The translations under genes and the position numbers were made by a program. Below are positions 32,883 through 44,676 of a stretch of DNA of 64,000 bases, in pieces. Source of the DNA: Doryteuthis pealeii (lineage: Eukaryota > Mollusca > Cephalopoda > Myopsida > Loliginidae); the NCBI GenBank assembly GCA_023376005.1, contig CM042139.1, forward strand, positions 140,255,095-140,319,094, in the 5' to 3' direction. Each line of letters opens with the position of its first letter. The first letter of the stretch is position 1. The notes beneath the pieces are model-generated. The model was not told the origin of the DNA and ran no database searches. It saw only the letters and a program-made list of their open reading frames with translations.

Positions 32883-33600
32883 TTATTCAGCAACATAGTC
32901 TCCTTCTAGGGTGATACACTGATTCCAACGCTTCACTAACAATTCGATGCTTTTTTTTCTTGAACGATATATCTTTGGCCTCAAAATACGCATCAGTGTC
33001 CGATATTACTTTTTCATTAGGGACAAATCTCTTTCCCTGGAGCATTCTTTGGTGGTCTGCCAACAGCCAGTAGTCACTGGGGGTCAGATCGGGAGAATAG
33101 GGTGGGTGCGTAAGCAGTTCGAAGTGCGATTCATGTAGTTTTGCCATCGTTGCGATCGACTTGTGACACGGTGCATTGTCTTGGTGAAAGAGCACTTTTT
33201 TCTTCATTTGTGGCCACTTTTTGCGATTTCCTCCTTCAAACGCATCAATAATATTATATAATATTCGGTAGGGATGGTTCCTCCTTTCTCAAGGTAATCG
33301 GTGAACAAAATACGTTGCGCATCCCAATATAAGAAAGCAAAAACCTTGTCTGATGATGTTTGTCTCTTTGGTCGCTTTGGACGGCTTTCACCTGATGCTG
33401 TCCACTTTCCTGACTACCGATTTGACTGCGAAGTGAGGTGGGGGATCCATGCTTCATCCTTTGTACCATGTTTACGCAGAATCCACTTTTTGTTGCGTTG
33501 AAACAGTTGCAAACAACTCTCTGAATCGTCGACGCGTTGTTGTCTTTGATCGACTGTGAACAAACGCGGTACCCACTTTGAAAAGACAGATATAGAACCT
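32883..33600 (-). pseudogene. mariner transposase pseudogene (DD34D)
   Basis: On the minus strand the conserved catalytic half of a mariner transposase is readable: KWVPRLFTVDQRQQRVDDSE (33590 downward), QLFQRNKKWILRKHGTKDEAW with the first catalytic D, then FLYWDAQRILFTDYLEKGGTI, HQDNAPCH with the second D, and YSPDLTPSDYWLL with the third. Exactly 34 residues separate the second and third aspartates, the mariner signature. The N-terminal DNA-binding half is missing. Frames change near 33210 and again in an A-rich run near 32950, after which LVKRWNQCITLEGDYVAE restores the family C-terminus. The gene is dead. Confidence 0.9.
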
Positions 33601-33819
33601 AAATTCTTCTCTATTGAATAATTAATAATAATTTATTTCAGTTTCCAATCAATTGATTTTTTCATCTCTAATTGAATATAACCTAAATTACACCTAAAAC
33701 TGGAAACTCAAAAGAGAAAATTAGATACATCATTTATTCGAATAATTTCTAAACAGGATCTCAAAGGGGTAAGTAGGAATACCCATTAATCTTAGTTTGA
33801 ATTTTCAATTTTTAAATTA

Positions 33820-33820
33820 C

Positions 33821-33854
<34 letters not shown>

Positions 33855-33865
33855 ATATATATATA
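33820..33865. repeat. (AT)n microsatellite
   Basis: AT tract abutting the foldback. Confidence 0.97.
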
Positions 33866-34040
33866 TGAGAAGAAAATATTTTAAAAATATAACAAACACA
33901 GGATCTTATGATCAGGGGAAACAATTTCATGTGTCGATATTCTTAAGTATTGACACATAAAATTGTTTCCCCTGATCCTAACATCCTGTGTTTGTTATAT
34001 TTTTAAAATATTTTCTTCTCATATTGTCGGATTAATTTCC
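33865..34040. repeat. Foldback element, arms of about 75 bp, with the shared CCGACA-type terminus
   Basis: Arms 33865-33939 and 33948-34022 pair (ATATAACAAACACAGGAT against ATCCTGTGTTTGTTATAT). The right arm is followed by TGTCGGATTAATTTCC, the terminal motif of the 7.8, 43.0 and 44.5 kb foldbacks. The arms contain GGGGAAACAATTT but no CTGANGA box. Confidence 0.85.
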
Positions 34041-34051
34041 TCACCGTATTT

Positions 34052-34054
<3 letters not shown>

Positions 34055-34147
<93 letters not shown>

Positions 34148-34184
34148 TGTGTGTGTGTGTGCGCGCGCGCGCGTGTGTGTGTTC
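34055..34184. repeat. (AT)n/(TG)n/(CG)n compound microsatellite
   Basis: AT, TG and a short GC run in series. Confidence 0.97.
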
Positions 34185-34189
34185 AATTG

Positions 34190-36285
34190 ATTTCGTGATT
34201 CATTCAATTTTTCTCTCTTTGTGGCTGGGGTTCGAGGAGAAAAAATGTTCGGGTGAACTGAGAATAAATAACTGATCAAATATACGAGAACATTCTTGTT
34301 CCTAGAAGAACGTAGAAGCTAATCTTCTGATATTACTCGTTATCCAATGCCTGCTGTTTCTACGGCCTCAGGAATTAAACGGAGATACTAAAGCAACGTA
34401 GACCCAACGTTACGGCAAATTGGTTTTTATGTGCTTTTCCCTCCGCATTCGGCGATTATCCATCACCTAGGGAGCAACTATCGGTGACTACGCTATATCA
34501 ACATGATATTAATTTCTAAACATATGTTCCTTGTATATTGATAATCTATGTCTCTAAATGAGTTTTAATTAGAAATAGTTCTTTTTCACCTTTAACGAGA
34601 ACTGTGTGAAGAATAATAGTACATTTTCTCAGTTACGATAACCAATAATGGCTCTGACCTATTTCTAATAAAATTAGACGTGACTATTTGGTTCGAATTA
34701 ATGAAACAGTTTAATAAGCAGGGAGCTTCATAGGAATCTGACGACAGTCTAATTAAGCCAACTATCTGACAGTGAAAGAATGCCAAATGAAGACAAACAA
34801 AAACGAAGGAAAAAGCAATTATAAATAATTATTAAACTAGTAAAGCGAATCGAGAGTCCCAAAAAGCCTCTAGAAAAAGTATTGAATATAACTTTTGTCC
34901 GTAATTATTACACCGTAAAATTACACCCAGAGCGTTGATAATCAATATCCAGACAATTATTCTAACTGAAAGGGGAAGAGAGAAAAAAAGAAAAGAAAAG
35001 AAAACTGAGTGAAAGAAAGAGAGAAAGAAAGAAAGAAATAATGAAAGAAAGGACGATGCAGATTTATTTTCTTAAAAGCGTATTCTTTTTTGCTTTTGTT
35101 GGTTTGTTTATTTTTTTAATGATGGGATTTTCAAAATCAAACATTAATTACTTTCTTCCTGAATTGCAAGGAACGTAAAAATACACAAAAAAATTACAAA
35201 AATAAAGAAAAAGAAGAGAAAAAAAACGAATATAAAGTAGGGAAATACACAAGATGTCGACACAAGCGTCGACGATAATTAAATCACGTAATGTCAAAAT
35301 TAAGAGGAAACAGCGGTTAGAAAATTGTACCTAGTGGTTTGATGCATACAGATTACAGAGAAAAACATTATTGACAAGCCGATGTATTAATAAGATTCAT
35401 ATATAAGAAAAAAAAAAAAAAAAACAAACAGCTACATACATAAATTAATTATCTGGCATTGTGACAAATATGAATGTAGTATATGCAATTTCATGGTATT
35501 AAACATCATTGAACCTTATCAATACTTATTTTTAAGACCAGGTCGAAATTATATTTCGAAACATTTTGATAAAAATAATGATGTTTCTGTCTTTCATTGT
35601 TGTTATTCAAAATGTTATTTTTAATTGGGTGAACATTTATTTAAAAGTAGGTACTGTAAACATCCGGGGTCTTTATTTATCAAAAATGCTGATTCGTCAT
35701 TAAATAACTTGAAAATGGTTGTTATGCCCTAATACAGATCATTGAACCAAAATCTTATCTTGCATTTTTCTTCTATTTTAACCTGTGTACTAGATAATAC
35801 AAATACTTTATTGTACCTGTTTTAACGGTGGTTAGTTGGTTATCTAATTAATGCCATACAAAACCTTATGGGCTATTTAATGCTAAACCTTTTTTGTAGG
35901 ATGGTAATCTCAAAGGTAAGGTTTCCAAAATATTTAGAAATCACAGGAATGTTCAGTGTTTATTGTCAAGAATGTTTGCATCATTTAAAAATTTGTAAAT
36001 GTATATATTTTTCTACTTAATCGCCATTTCGGTTGATGCATTTTTGTAGTCACTATGGAATCTTATGGATTCACATATCATACGCCTCAATGTCTCCGTG
36101 GAAGCGTTGCATCTCGTCGTCTTTTCAAAATCCCAACACTACTTGCGGATGTTTTTGACACCCATGCACTTTCGTTAATTGGCGGTAAATTACAAACGGT
36201 TTAATGTTTCTATCTTTCATACTTGTTATTAAAAATCTTGTATGTTTTCTTATTCTATGATAAACTGTATACTATGTGATAGTAT
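34190..36285. other. Unrecognised AT-rich DNA with a polypurine tract
   Basis: Nothing coding. 34970-35060 is a polypurine (GAAA-rich) run, and 35403-35425 is an A run. Confidence 0.45.
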
Positions 36286-36292
36286 AGTAATG

Positions 36293-36512
36293 TAGAGTCG
36301 GTGGAGTGGACTATTGTCGCTATATCCTGACAGCAAGGGAGTCCATCCCCTTTTCAATAGCGATAGACCTGAAATTGTTTGCGCCTGAGGTGGAACACCA
36401 AACCTACCATCAGCTCCCCACTTTAGCACACTGATCCAAGCTATGGTACTCGTGTGCTGAGTTGGCAAGAAACGGTATCGAACTCGAAGCCTTGGGATTT
36501 TTAGGAGGATGC
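36293..36512 (-). mobile_element. SINE-B copy, diverged
   Basis: The minus strand shows box B GTTCGATACCGTTTC, CTGATGGTAGGTTTGG, TCTATCGCTATTGAAAAGG and CTCCCTTGCTGTC. The head is damaged at its 5' end and the terminal ACGACTTTAC is lost. Confidence 0.8.
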
Positions 36513-36514
36513 TA

Positions 36515-37750
36515 CCTATTTTCCCTACAGCTATTTTTGCATAGTCAGCTACCTGGACAATTTGTATCATGTGGTTACTCAGTCATGAGCCAGAGAGCAC
36601 AAAGAAGAATACGGAAACAACACACGAACACTGTAGTGTGGATTGTCCGGTAAGAGAAAGGTTGACTATTTTTGTCTATTCATATAGCTACTTTATTCTA
36701 ACATCCCTCGACTTAGACATGAGTTCTTTTCATTTGCTTCGTCTATATTATCCCGACTTCAAAGCCCGAATTATTCCGTTTCTAGTGTCCAGAGGAGGAA
36801 TTTTTCGAATAAACTGTAAAGTTCTTCCTTCGCAAAGAAAATTAAAATCTTGCTATTTTATCTAGTAATGTTGTCATAATTACTAGTATTCATTCATCCG
36901 TGATGAGCTGACCAAAGGCATGAGCTCTGACCTGACAGAATCAGTGATCAGATTTCAAAAGGTAACTCATGACTATCTGTTTCCTAAAAACATTTTTTTT
37001 AGATTCCTTTTGTTTTTATTCAATTTAGATTTACTCCAAGTCGTCCATTACGTTACACTATGAATAAGTAGTAGGTCATACATGGCTATTTAACCTTAGT
37101 ATGGAAACTGGCCTAGGTGAAGGAAAAATCTAAACTAAATAAAATATTTTCTTGTTTGTCCATATACTTTTAGAGCTCCTGCAATACTACATCACATTCC
37201 CTCTTCCCAGATATTTATAAATGTGATATATTATTCTAATGAGGAGTGAAGATAGGGTTTTGATAGAGTAGAAAACATAGGGACATATATATTCTATATC
37301 AGCGCCCCCTCACAGAAGGAATGCACAGGATATTTAGGTTACAGTTAGATTTTACAAATAGTACTATGCACGTGAGAAGGTCATGCCGGTACAAAAATAC
37401 GAACGCAGAAAACACGAAAAGAGAGCGAAAGAAAAATCCCATGATAAATTGCACAGAGTTTGTGTGCCAAAATTCTTTTAATTTTATATTTTGTTACCTG
37501 TTGTCTCATCTTTGAAATTGTTCCTGTCACTATTATTTAACAGAGGATTTCAAAAGAATCAGATGATGAGAGTCATGCTATATATTAAACATCATACCCA
37601 CGCGCGGGGGGGGGCACAAACACACGCGCGCACACTCTTAAATGCACTCACATACACCCACACCCACATCTGAAGTCTCTGGTCCAAATAAATTTATTAT
37701 AGTCAAATGACGGTTTGGTAAGTCTTTCTTTCTTTGAAAGTTATCTATCT
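36515..37750. other. Unrecognised DNA with one short SINE-A remnant
   Basis: 37060-37135 matches the SINE-A segment TTTAACCTTAGTATGGxAAC and CCTAGGTGAAGGAAAA. A G run and AC-rich stretch lie at 37600-37670. No gene seen. Confidence 0.45.
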
Positions 37751-37755
37751 ATTAG

Positions 37756-38395
37756 TACACTAAAGCTGAGGTAATCGCCTTTCATTTCCTAAAGGCTTTA
37801 TTACTGTTAAGTTTAATGACTAAAATTAAATACTAAGATATTCCTTATTTGTGGGATTACTTTATGTTTGAAAAAATAATTAATTTTAATCGTTTTAATT
37901 AGCAGTAATTTGCAATTAACTCACAAAGCAACCCATCTCTATCTTATCTTCTAATCTATCAATTTCCATTCTTCTCTCTATTAAACTCTTATTGTATCTA
38001 TTGAGAGGAATAAGCGAGAATAAGCCACTCCCTGCGCCTACCACCCAAAATCAGCAGTCATTGAAAATTTATTTTTACTACCCTCTTTTTAGCCAATAGC
38101 AACCCTTCTGCTTCTCTTTCACTTGTCATTGTAAAAATTGTCAATTTGTTTTATTGTTATCTTCAATTTTTCTCATAATCCTTTATAGAGTTTTTGGATT
38201 TTTTTCTCTGCTCGTATTTACTTTGTTTTTTAATCTAATTCGCTTTGCAAACTTAATTATTATTAATTAATTATTTTTTCAAACATAAAGTAATCCCACA
38301 AATAAGGAATATCTTAGTATTTAATTTTAATCATTAAACTTAACAGGAAAAAATCCTTTAGGAAATGAAAGGTGATTATCTCAGCTTTAGTATAA
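37756..38395. mobile_element. MITE family M1, complete copy (640 bp)
   Basis: Terminal inverted repeats of about 140 bp (37756-37900 and 38250-38395). Outer ends are TACACTAAAGCTGAG and CTCAGCTTTAGTATA, and inner parts TTATTTGTGGGATTACTTTA and its complement. Partial relatives are at 5948-6225 and 60132-60388, all next to GATA or ATT simple repeats. No coding. Confidence 0.88.
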
Positions 38396-38569
38396 TAATA
38401 GATATATAGGAATAAAGAAACCTGTCTAAAAAAAAGTTGTTTTCATGAATAAAAAAGTGCTCAGTAATGGCCAGTACATCTGGATACACATACAAGGAAT
38501 TAATGTTTTGTTTCTTTTCTTAAAGGCATATCAACATTTCATGGTTATCTAATTCCAATCCTTGTAGAA

Positions 38570-38745
38570 TAATAGTAAGGCTATTATTTAACCCATAGCT
38601 CAGAGGATGAACAGGTTCATGCCTTTAATTATGCTATTAGTCCGAAAGGGAACGTAATAGCATCACTGAAGTTCAAAATCGCTGACTATGATGTCATAGT
38701 CTAGCATGTTAGCAACTACGCGACGGGGGACTCCTGTGCTCACGA
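38570..38745 (-). mobile_element. SINE-A-like copy, strongly diverged
   Basis: The minus strand retains CCTCTGAGCTATGGGTTAAA, ATAGCATAATTAAAGGCATG and a ruined head ending GTAGTTGCTAACATGC. Confidence 0.55.
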
Positions 38746-38829
38746 ATGAATTATTACTCACCCCTCTATGACAATTACATTACTACTATATTCATGTACT
38801 TAAAAATACAATTATATATATAGAGAGAG

Positions 38830-39210
38830 AGAGTCGTGGAAAATGGACTCGTCGATTCAGGTTCAATTCCTAAACGAAGCTATCGGCATTTCACATAGCG
38901 CTAATACCCTTGGGAAAGGTATGAATCCATATATTCTCCCTCCAGCTAACGGTTAAATAGTAGGGCAGACTGGGCCCTTCAACCTTGGGTAGGTAACCAG
39001 TTTAGGAGAGGGATAACTCTGAATTCAAAATTCCTGAGTTCGGTCGTTGATTGGGTTTGTGGCAACCCTTGAAGCACCAATTCTTTCCTATCGACTGTGC
39101 CAAAAAGTGTGGATGGTCCAACACAAGCCTTCACCACTATAAACAAATCACTCTGTGGGAGTTCATAGTGTGTATTAACCCTCATACGTCGAAAATCGAC
39201 GGGAGAGTCC

Positions 39211-39212
<2 letters not shown>
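38830..39212 (+). mobile_element. SINE-L, second copy
   Basis: Same subfamily as 1191-1577 in the opposite orientation. Box B region GGTTCAATTCC, body TTTCACATAGCGCTAATACC, then the 230 bp specific extension ending with the hairpin CGTCGA-AAA-TCGACG. The 5' start of the head is replaced by a GA tract at 38822-38833. Followed by (AT)n. Confidence 0.88.
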
Positions 39213-39256
<44 letters not shown>

Positions 39257-39261
39257 ATATA

Positions 39262-39318
<57 letters not shown>
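39213..39318. repeat. (AT)n/(TG)n microsatellite
   Basis: AT then TG tract. A similar one lies at 39568-39640. Confidence 0.98.
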
Positions 39319-39320
<2 letters not shown>

Positions 39321-39397
39321 TAGAATGTAACGCTGAAAACCTTATACTCATTAAGATACTTTCATACTTCTATGCAAAGCAGAGAAATATATCGAAC

Positions 39398-39530
39398 TAT
39401 AAAATAGAATAACATAAAAACATCAAAAGGCACTATTAGCACTGGGTCATCTGAAGATCGTCAACGTGAAACGCAGAGTCATGATTTTCACCCCTATCTT
39501 TTTGTTATTGTATTTTATAGTTGAAAATAT
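39398..39530 (+). mobile_element. Short inverted-repeat element with a hammerhead-like core
   Basis: AACTATAAAATAGAATAACA at 39395-39414 and its near complement at 39503-39524 bound a stretch with a hammerhead-like motif at its centre. Size about 130 bp. Confidence 0.6.
39444..39487 (+). ncRNA. Hammerhead-like motif with paired stem I
   Basis: Stem I TCAT (39447-39450) / ATGA (39481-39484), extendable by three G-U pairs. CTGAAGA 39451-39457, T-T mismatch, CGT-CA-ACG, GAAA, a weak stem III (AC / GT around GCAGA), H17 C39480. The core boxes are intact and stem III is poor. Confidence 0.6.
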
Positions 39531-39565
39531 AATATTGCATGAAAGTAAGTATTTATATTTAAAAA

Positions 39566-39641
<76 letters not shown>

Positions 39642-40110
39642 GAAATTTAAAAGTAAAACTGGCATACTGTAAAAACTAGGAAAACTGATCAATATCACAT
39701 TGAAGGAACGAAAATAATTAGAATTAATAAAACGATAAAAATCCAAACTTATTTTTTCTCGTTACCTCAAGTTTAATCAGGTGAATGACAAAATATATCT
39801 GAGGGCAAGAGCTTCTATTCCTATCAATATTCAGCACTCTCCTCCTGCTGAGATAAAAAGAAATGCTGTCACCTAACCTAAATCCTGAAGCAGGTAGCAC
39901 TAATTGGAACCTCTTTTCAAATGTTTGCAGTTCTCAGGAAATCCAATAATCTTCAAATTCCCCTCCAAGAATAATGTAAATGTTTGACCCGTTATTGCAG
40001 GTATGCACAGTCTTTAAAATATTCAGATCAATCTCAGGTTGCGTACCATTTGCATATTTAAATTGCTATATATACTTACACAGCGTAAGACCGTAAGTGG
40101 AATGCCTATT

Positions 40111-40271
40111 TTGGAAGGATATTTTTATTATTTTGGAATGATATTTTTATTATTATAATATATTTTCTGGAAGGATATTTTTATTATTATAATATATTTT
40201 CTGGAAGGATATTTTTATTATTATAATATATTTTCTGGAAGGATATTTTTATTATTATAATATATTTTCTG
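40111..40271. repeat. 34 bp minisatellite, about 4 units
   Basis: Unit starts CTGGAAGGATATTTTTATTA. Exact copies start at 40167, 40201 and 40235, with a partial one at 40269. The leading units are slightly diverged. Confidence 0.95.
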
Positions 40272-40392
40272 GGTATTTATGTAGTTTCGTTATTTACCAC
40301 ATCAAAGACACATTAAAATTTTACTGATGGTTGATAAACATCTTTTAAGCATTTGGTCTCTCAATGAAAATAGTTCTTCAACTAATATAAAG

Positions 40393-40580
40393 GCAGGTCT
40401 TCTTGGTGCAATGATTATCGTCGTAGGAAATGGACACGGCGAACCGAGTTCAAATCCTGGTCGAGACTGTTTGCATTTCACACAACGCTAATATATTTGA
40501 CAAAAGTATGAATCCAATTATTATCTATCCGGATATGGGAAAATAGTAGGACATGCTGTGCTGTTTAACCTTGGTATGGT
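40393..40580 (+). mobile_element. SINE-A, 5' half, interrupted
   Basis: Box A TGGTGCAATGATTATCGTC, box B GAGTTCAAATCCTGG, body TTTGCATTTCACACAACGC. The copy is split at 40580 by an insertion and resumes at 40878. Confidence 0.88.
40560..40580. repeat. 21 bp target-site duplication, left
   Basis: The 21 bp from GCTGTTTAACC to GGTATGGT are repeated without change at 40878-40898. Confidence 0.95.
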
Positions 40581-40877
40581 AACTGTTAAGTATCTGGCCG
40601 CCATCCTTGGCCAGTTGTAAATAAGTAAGTAAGTCCCGAGTTATAGAATCCTTTGGTAAGTGAATAAGCCCTGTGATATAGAATCCTATGGTCCGTCGTC
40701 CAAGAAGATCCAAGTAGCAATGCTTAGTTATGACCAGAAAAGGCCAGTATAAATAATAATATCAGCAACAGAGCGCTGCCAGTGATTGGACAAGAAGTTG
40801 GTTACATGTTTGTCGGCGAGTCAATAAGTAGAAGCGGACATCTGGCACACACCTTATATCACAAAAATGTCAACTTC
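40581..40877. mobile_element. 297 bp insertion of unknown class inside SINE-A
   Basis: Bounded by a perfect 21 bp target duplication. It starts AACTGTTAAGTATCTGG and ends ATGTCAACTTC, contains a roughly 30 bp imperfect internal duplication (ATAGAATCCTTTGG and ATAGAATCCTATGG) and a TATAAATAAT near 40750. No hammerhead, box A or B, or coding frame. The long duplication argues for a target-primed retroelement rather than a DNA transposon. An LTR-like origin (TGTTA start) cannot be excluded. Confidence 0.75.
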
Positions 40878-41010
40878 GCTGTTTAACCTTGGTATGGTGA
40901 CCAATATAGAAATGGAAAACTCGGAATTTAAACCTGTTAAAATATTTAAAAGAACTGACCTCATTTCACACCCATCACGTGTTCAGATCTTGGGTAAATA
41001 CATATATACA
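40878..41010 (+). mobile_element. SINE-A, 3' half, after the insertion
   Basis: Resumes with the duplicated 21 bp, then ACCAATATAGAAATGG, GTTAAAATATTTAAAAGAAC and GGGTAAATACATA. Confidence 0.85.
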
Positions 41011-41249
41011 GGTGGAGATCCGAGGTTCACCAACGATTTTTATCCCTGTATCTGGTTAGTTGTTGCTAGAGAGATTATGAAGTAGAATCCACTTCACCAA
41101 GGTCCAATATTCCTATTTGCATATCTATTTGCATATTTTGATAATATTTCCCTTGATATCCTTTGCTGTTTAAATAATCTTGGAAAAAGAACCATAAAGA
41201 ACCATTCAATTAAGACGTACATAAAATGTTTGGCCCTGATCAAGATTCA

Positions 41250-41410
41250 ATGACTCATATGCGACGTTCTCTTGTGAACTCCAACACATAAAAACACCAT
41301 AGTTGGCAGACAAAGATGTACTTACATGAGCTCTATGCCGGCATTAGATGCCGGGTTTAAGAGCGATGATTGATAGGGAGAAATGGTGGGAGAGTCAAGG
41401 GAATTTGTGC
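41250..41410 (+). pseudogene. LINE 3'-end fragment
   Basis: Matches the C-terminal LINE segment at nucleotide level (TTCTCTTGTGAACTCCAACAC, TTGGCAGACAAAGATG, GCATTAGATGCCGGG, GATTGATAGGGAGAAATGG). Out of frame in several places. Confidence 0.7.
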
Positions 41411-41929
41411 TAACATCCCAACTTAGCCAACCGTACATTAACACTGAATAGACGAAAGGGAAGATAAGTTTATTTACACATATAAGAAAATACAATACAT
41501 ACATAATAAGTATTAACCACAATACCCAATGATGTTCTAACAGATATAATGTGCACATACTGTTCGATGGACAAGTAGTCTATGAAAATGGATACAACAA
41601 CGGTTAAAAAGTCTTACTTGAGGTCTGTGCACATTGATAGTTATGTAATTTTTCCATTTCAATGATGATACTAGCACCAACTTCATTCGCCGGCTGGTGT
41701 GACCAACTCTCTTCGATTAACATAGATAAAAAGGTACGTCGTAATAATTCAAAAATAAGAGATGCTAAGACCAGTTCTTTACCATTCAAAGTCGAAAGAG
41801 GAAGATACATGTTGTGGGATCTCACGGGACCATGGAGCGTGCAAAAGAAACGCCCCTAAAATCCAAGGGAGACAATTATTTATTGTCTCCCTACAGCGCT
41901 ATTATTATGTTTTGGCCTACACACACCAC

Positions 41930-41930
<1 letters not shown>

Positions 41931-42023
<93 letters not shown>

Positions 42024-42027
42024 GTGT
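41931..42027. repeat. (CA)n/(AT)n/(TG)n microsatellite
   Basis: Compound tract. 41420-41930 and 42030-42690 contain nothing recognised. Confidence 0.97.
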
Positions 42028-42699
42028 TGTTTACAGTGTTTATATTTAATAGTTTGTATAGCTTTTTAGTCTTAACAAGATGTTTATTAAATTTATGTTA
42101 TTACATTTATTTATCATGTGTATATCCGTGATTTATTAACACTGAAGGGAAGGGAAGGAAAGATAAGATAAACTCATTTACTCAGACAATAACAATTAAC
42201 ATATAATATATACAATATTCGCACAAGTGTTATTAAAAGAAAGGGTATACAACGTATTCCAATAGCTAGACAAGACACATAGTGTCCCATAAACAAGCAG
42301 TATGTGTAAGGAGTATAAACTGGCTTATGAGTGTAGGCCATAGCCCCACGTACCTTTACCGTTTACTGAAAGATGTTAGAGACATCGTTCAAAGAACAGA
42401 GGCAAGTAGTAAATAAACAATTGCTTTCTAAGACAGTCACACAACACCCAACGAGGCCCACAGCAAACATGGCAATCTTCTCAGGGATATTCTTATTTTT
42501 TAGCCCTACAGCAGTTTTGTTGAGCGGATGCTTTGGACTAGATTAAATTTCTCATCGGAAATCTTCTGCTAAAATTATTTACCGGGAAATCAAATCTAAG
42601 TGAATATCCTCAATTTGTCAATGCTGATTTATTTTCTGCTTTTACTGCTTTGTTGAACGAGGGGTTGGACCAGAATTGTTTCCTAAAATCAAATTGTAT

Positions 42700-42862
42700 C
42701 GAGCATTCACCATTTGTCCACACTGTTTTATATTCGGAGTTTTGTCATTCAAAAACATTCCCAATGCATTAGCGCTATGTAAAAAAAAAAAAAAAAAAAC
42801 TCTTGCAGGATTTGAACTAGGTTCGCTGTAGCCATTTTCCACAACAATAACCATTACACACA
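42700..42862 (-). mobile_element. SINE-A 5' part with an internal poly-T
   Basis: Minus strand: GTGTGTAATGGTTATTGTTG (box A), TAGTTCAAATCCTGC (box B), a 19 bp T run where TTTGCATTTC normally lies, then ACATAGCGCTAATGCATTGG. Confidence 0.75.
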
Positions 42863-42864
42863 AG

Positions 42865-42865
<1 letters not shown>

Positions 42866-42910
<45 letters not shown>

Positions 42911-42916
42911 ATCTCT

Positions 42917-42991
<75 letters not shown>
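42866..42991. repeat. (CT)n, (CTAT)n, (AT)n microsatellite
   Basis: Three tracts in series leading into the foldback terminus. Confidence 0.98.
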
Positions 42992-42995
<4 letters not shown>

Positions 42996-43008
42996 GGGAA
43001 AGGGGGTT

Positions 43009-43131
43009 GGAATGAATCCGACAGAATGAGGTAAAATAAGGATTGAAAGGAACAAAACTCAGACAAAAGTGCGAAATGTACTACACATTTTTGTCTGAGT
43101 TTTGTTCTTCCATTCCTTATTTTACCTCATA
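43009..43131. repeat. Foldback element with CCGACAG terminus
   Basis: GGAATGAATCCGACAGAATG at 43009-43028, then arms at about 43027-43070 and 43087-43131 (GAGGTAAAATAAGGATTG against its complement). The second copy of the CCGACAG motif is missing. Confidence 0.85.
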
Positions 43132-43164
43132 TATGATATGTTTGATTATATATACATATAATAT

Positions 43165-43170
<6 letters not shown>

Positions 43171-43224
<54 letters not shown>

Positions 43225-43243
43225 TGTGTGTGTGTGTGTGATT
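43171..43243. repeat. (AT)n/(TG)n microsatellite
   Basis: AT then TG tract. Confidence 0.97.
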
Positions 43244-43384
43244 TACCTGATTAGATAAAACGAGACTTCTTCCAACTATACAGTCGCAATGACACAGATA
43301 GACCTGTGTCATGGCTACTGTACTATTGCACCACGCGTAGAGAAAAGTCATAGATGGCCTCTAAACAAGGATGCTTCCTGCTGT

Positions 43385-43560
43385 CTTGAGCAAATCTTCA
43401 AAACAGTAACCCATAAATATGCAGCTGTCCTGGCCGTCACCCAAACCATCCAAGTAAGTCGAACAAGACATGTTGGGCACTAATGGAGAAGTAAGGACGA
43501 ACTCAGTATGAAGATGTGTGTCTGTCAGTCAGTATGCAAAACTGCGTCACAGCTTACGTC
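43385..43560 (+). pseudogene. LINE C-terminal fragment
   Basis: Plus-strand peptide TQTIQVSRTRHVGH, stop, WRSKDEL gives the RRTRHxGHCWRSKDEL block of the LINE. The final Cys codon of the block is a stop. Confidence 0.8.
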
Positions 43561-44143
43561 ATAATAACCTGAGGAAATGCGTAAACTTATCAATGAGTAT
43601 TTAATTTTTAGTCTAAATCATTAATACATAGAATCAACCGTAGTCATTAATAAGGTCTCTGTGAAAATCTGAGCTAGATTTGCCTAAAAAATGCCCACGT
43701 TATTAGTGTGTTTGAAAATCCTGCACTGTGTCTCATACATCAATAAGAAATAAAGGTTTATATAATATATGCTGCGGTTAATTTCCATACTGGTTTTAAC
43801 AAAATCGAATTTAATACATAATTACTTGTTTTAATTGATCTTTAATATTATTGTTTTATTTCCAATGTATTGTTCTATAAATAAAAAAAATAATTAAAAT
43901 AAGGGTAATCTTTTTACATGTGTTCTTATTTGATTTCCTTAGTCTTTTTTAATTTGATATATTTCTTTACATTAAAAGTTAAATACTTACGCTCGGAGAG
44001 AGCATATTCTTGCTAGTGTATATAATGGCTGAAATGTGGCTACTATAACCATCAAAATATCAGCTACAACAGCTATGTGAAAAGAAAATAAGGTATAATG
44101 GTTGAATTTGGTGGTTGTAGTAGCCACATATTTCTTTTTCATG

Positions 44144-44369
44144 ATCTTTATCTGAAGTTTTTCTAGTTGTCTAGTTATTTTTCGTAGTTTGAGATCCAGC
44201 TGGTATATGAATTGTCCCATATTTTTACCCTAGCGCTTTCAACCGTTTTTTCGGTGGCATCAGGGGATTCTATCCTATAGTGAATACAATATATACAATA
44301 CTATACCAACTGGATCCCGAACTACGAAAAGTAACTAGGCGACTAGAAAAAACTTCAGATAAAGATATT
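44144..44369. repeat. Inverted-repeat element with a hammerhead-like centre
   Basis: Arms 44144-44210 and 44303-44369 (TATCTGAAGTTTTTCTAG against its complement, about 85% matched). The 92 bp between them holds a hammerhead-like motif on the minus strand. Confidence 0.8.
44228..44266 (-). ncRNA. Hammerhead-like motif, A9 changed
   Basis: Minus strand: stem I CCC / GGG, CTGATGCC (A9 replaced), stem II ACCG-AAAAAA-CGGT, one T, GAA, stem III palindrome AGCGCT, H17 A. The layout is complete, but the core change predicts no activity. Confidence 0.55.
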
Positions 44370-44436
44370 GAAAAATAAATATTCCGTCGTTTTTAAAAAC
44401 ACTTGCCTGGACGATAACTTGCTGCCAGAATACACA

Positions 44437-44439
<3 letters not shown>

Positions 44440-44490
<51 letters not shown>
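44440..44490. repeat. (AT)n microsatellite
   Basis: AT tract before the next foldback. Confidence 0.98.
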
Positions 44491-44493
<3 letters not shown>

Positions 44494-44502
44494 AAAAGAA
44501 AG

Positions 44503-44676
44503 GAAATGAATCCGACAGTATGAGTACGAAAAGGTGGAATGAAAACATCACATAATGTTGTTAAAGAGAAAACAGATTTTTGTAAAATCGAAATATTGAT
44601 CAATATCAGCTATGATTATATTATAAATTGTTTTTTTCTTTAACAGCATTTTGTGATGTTTTCATTCCACCTTTTC

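Noticed and set aside
33865..34022. Hammerhead in the 34 kb foldback
   Set aside because: GGGGAAACA is followed by a possible short stem III, but no CTGANGA box exists in either arm.
41640..41880. Possible exon ending at AAGGTACGT
   Set aside because: A donor-like GT with an open frame, but no similarity to a known protein and no matching acceptor. Unsupported.
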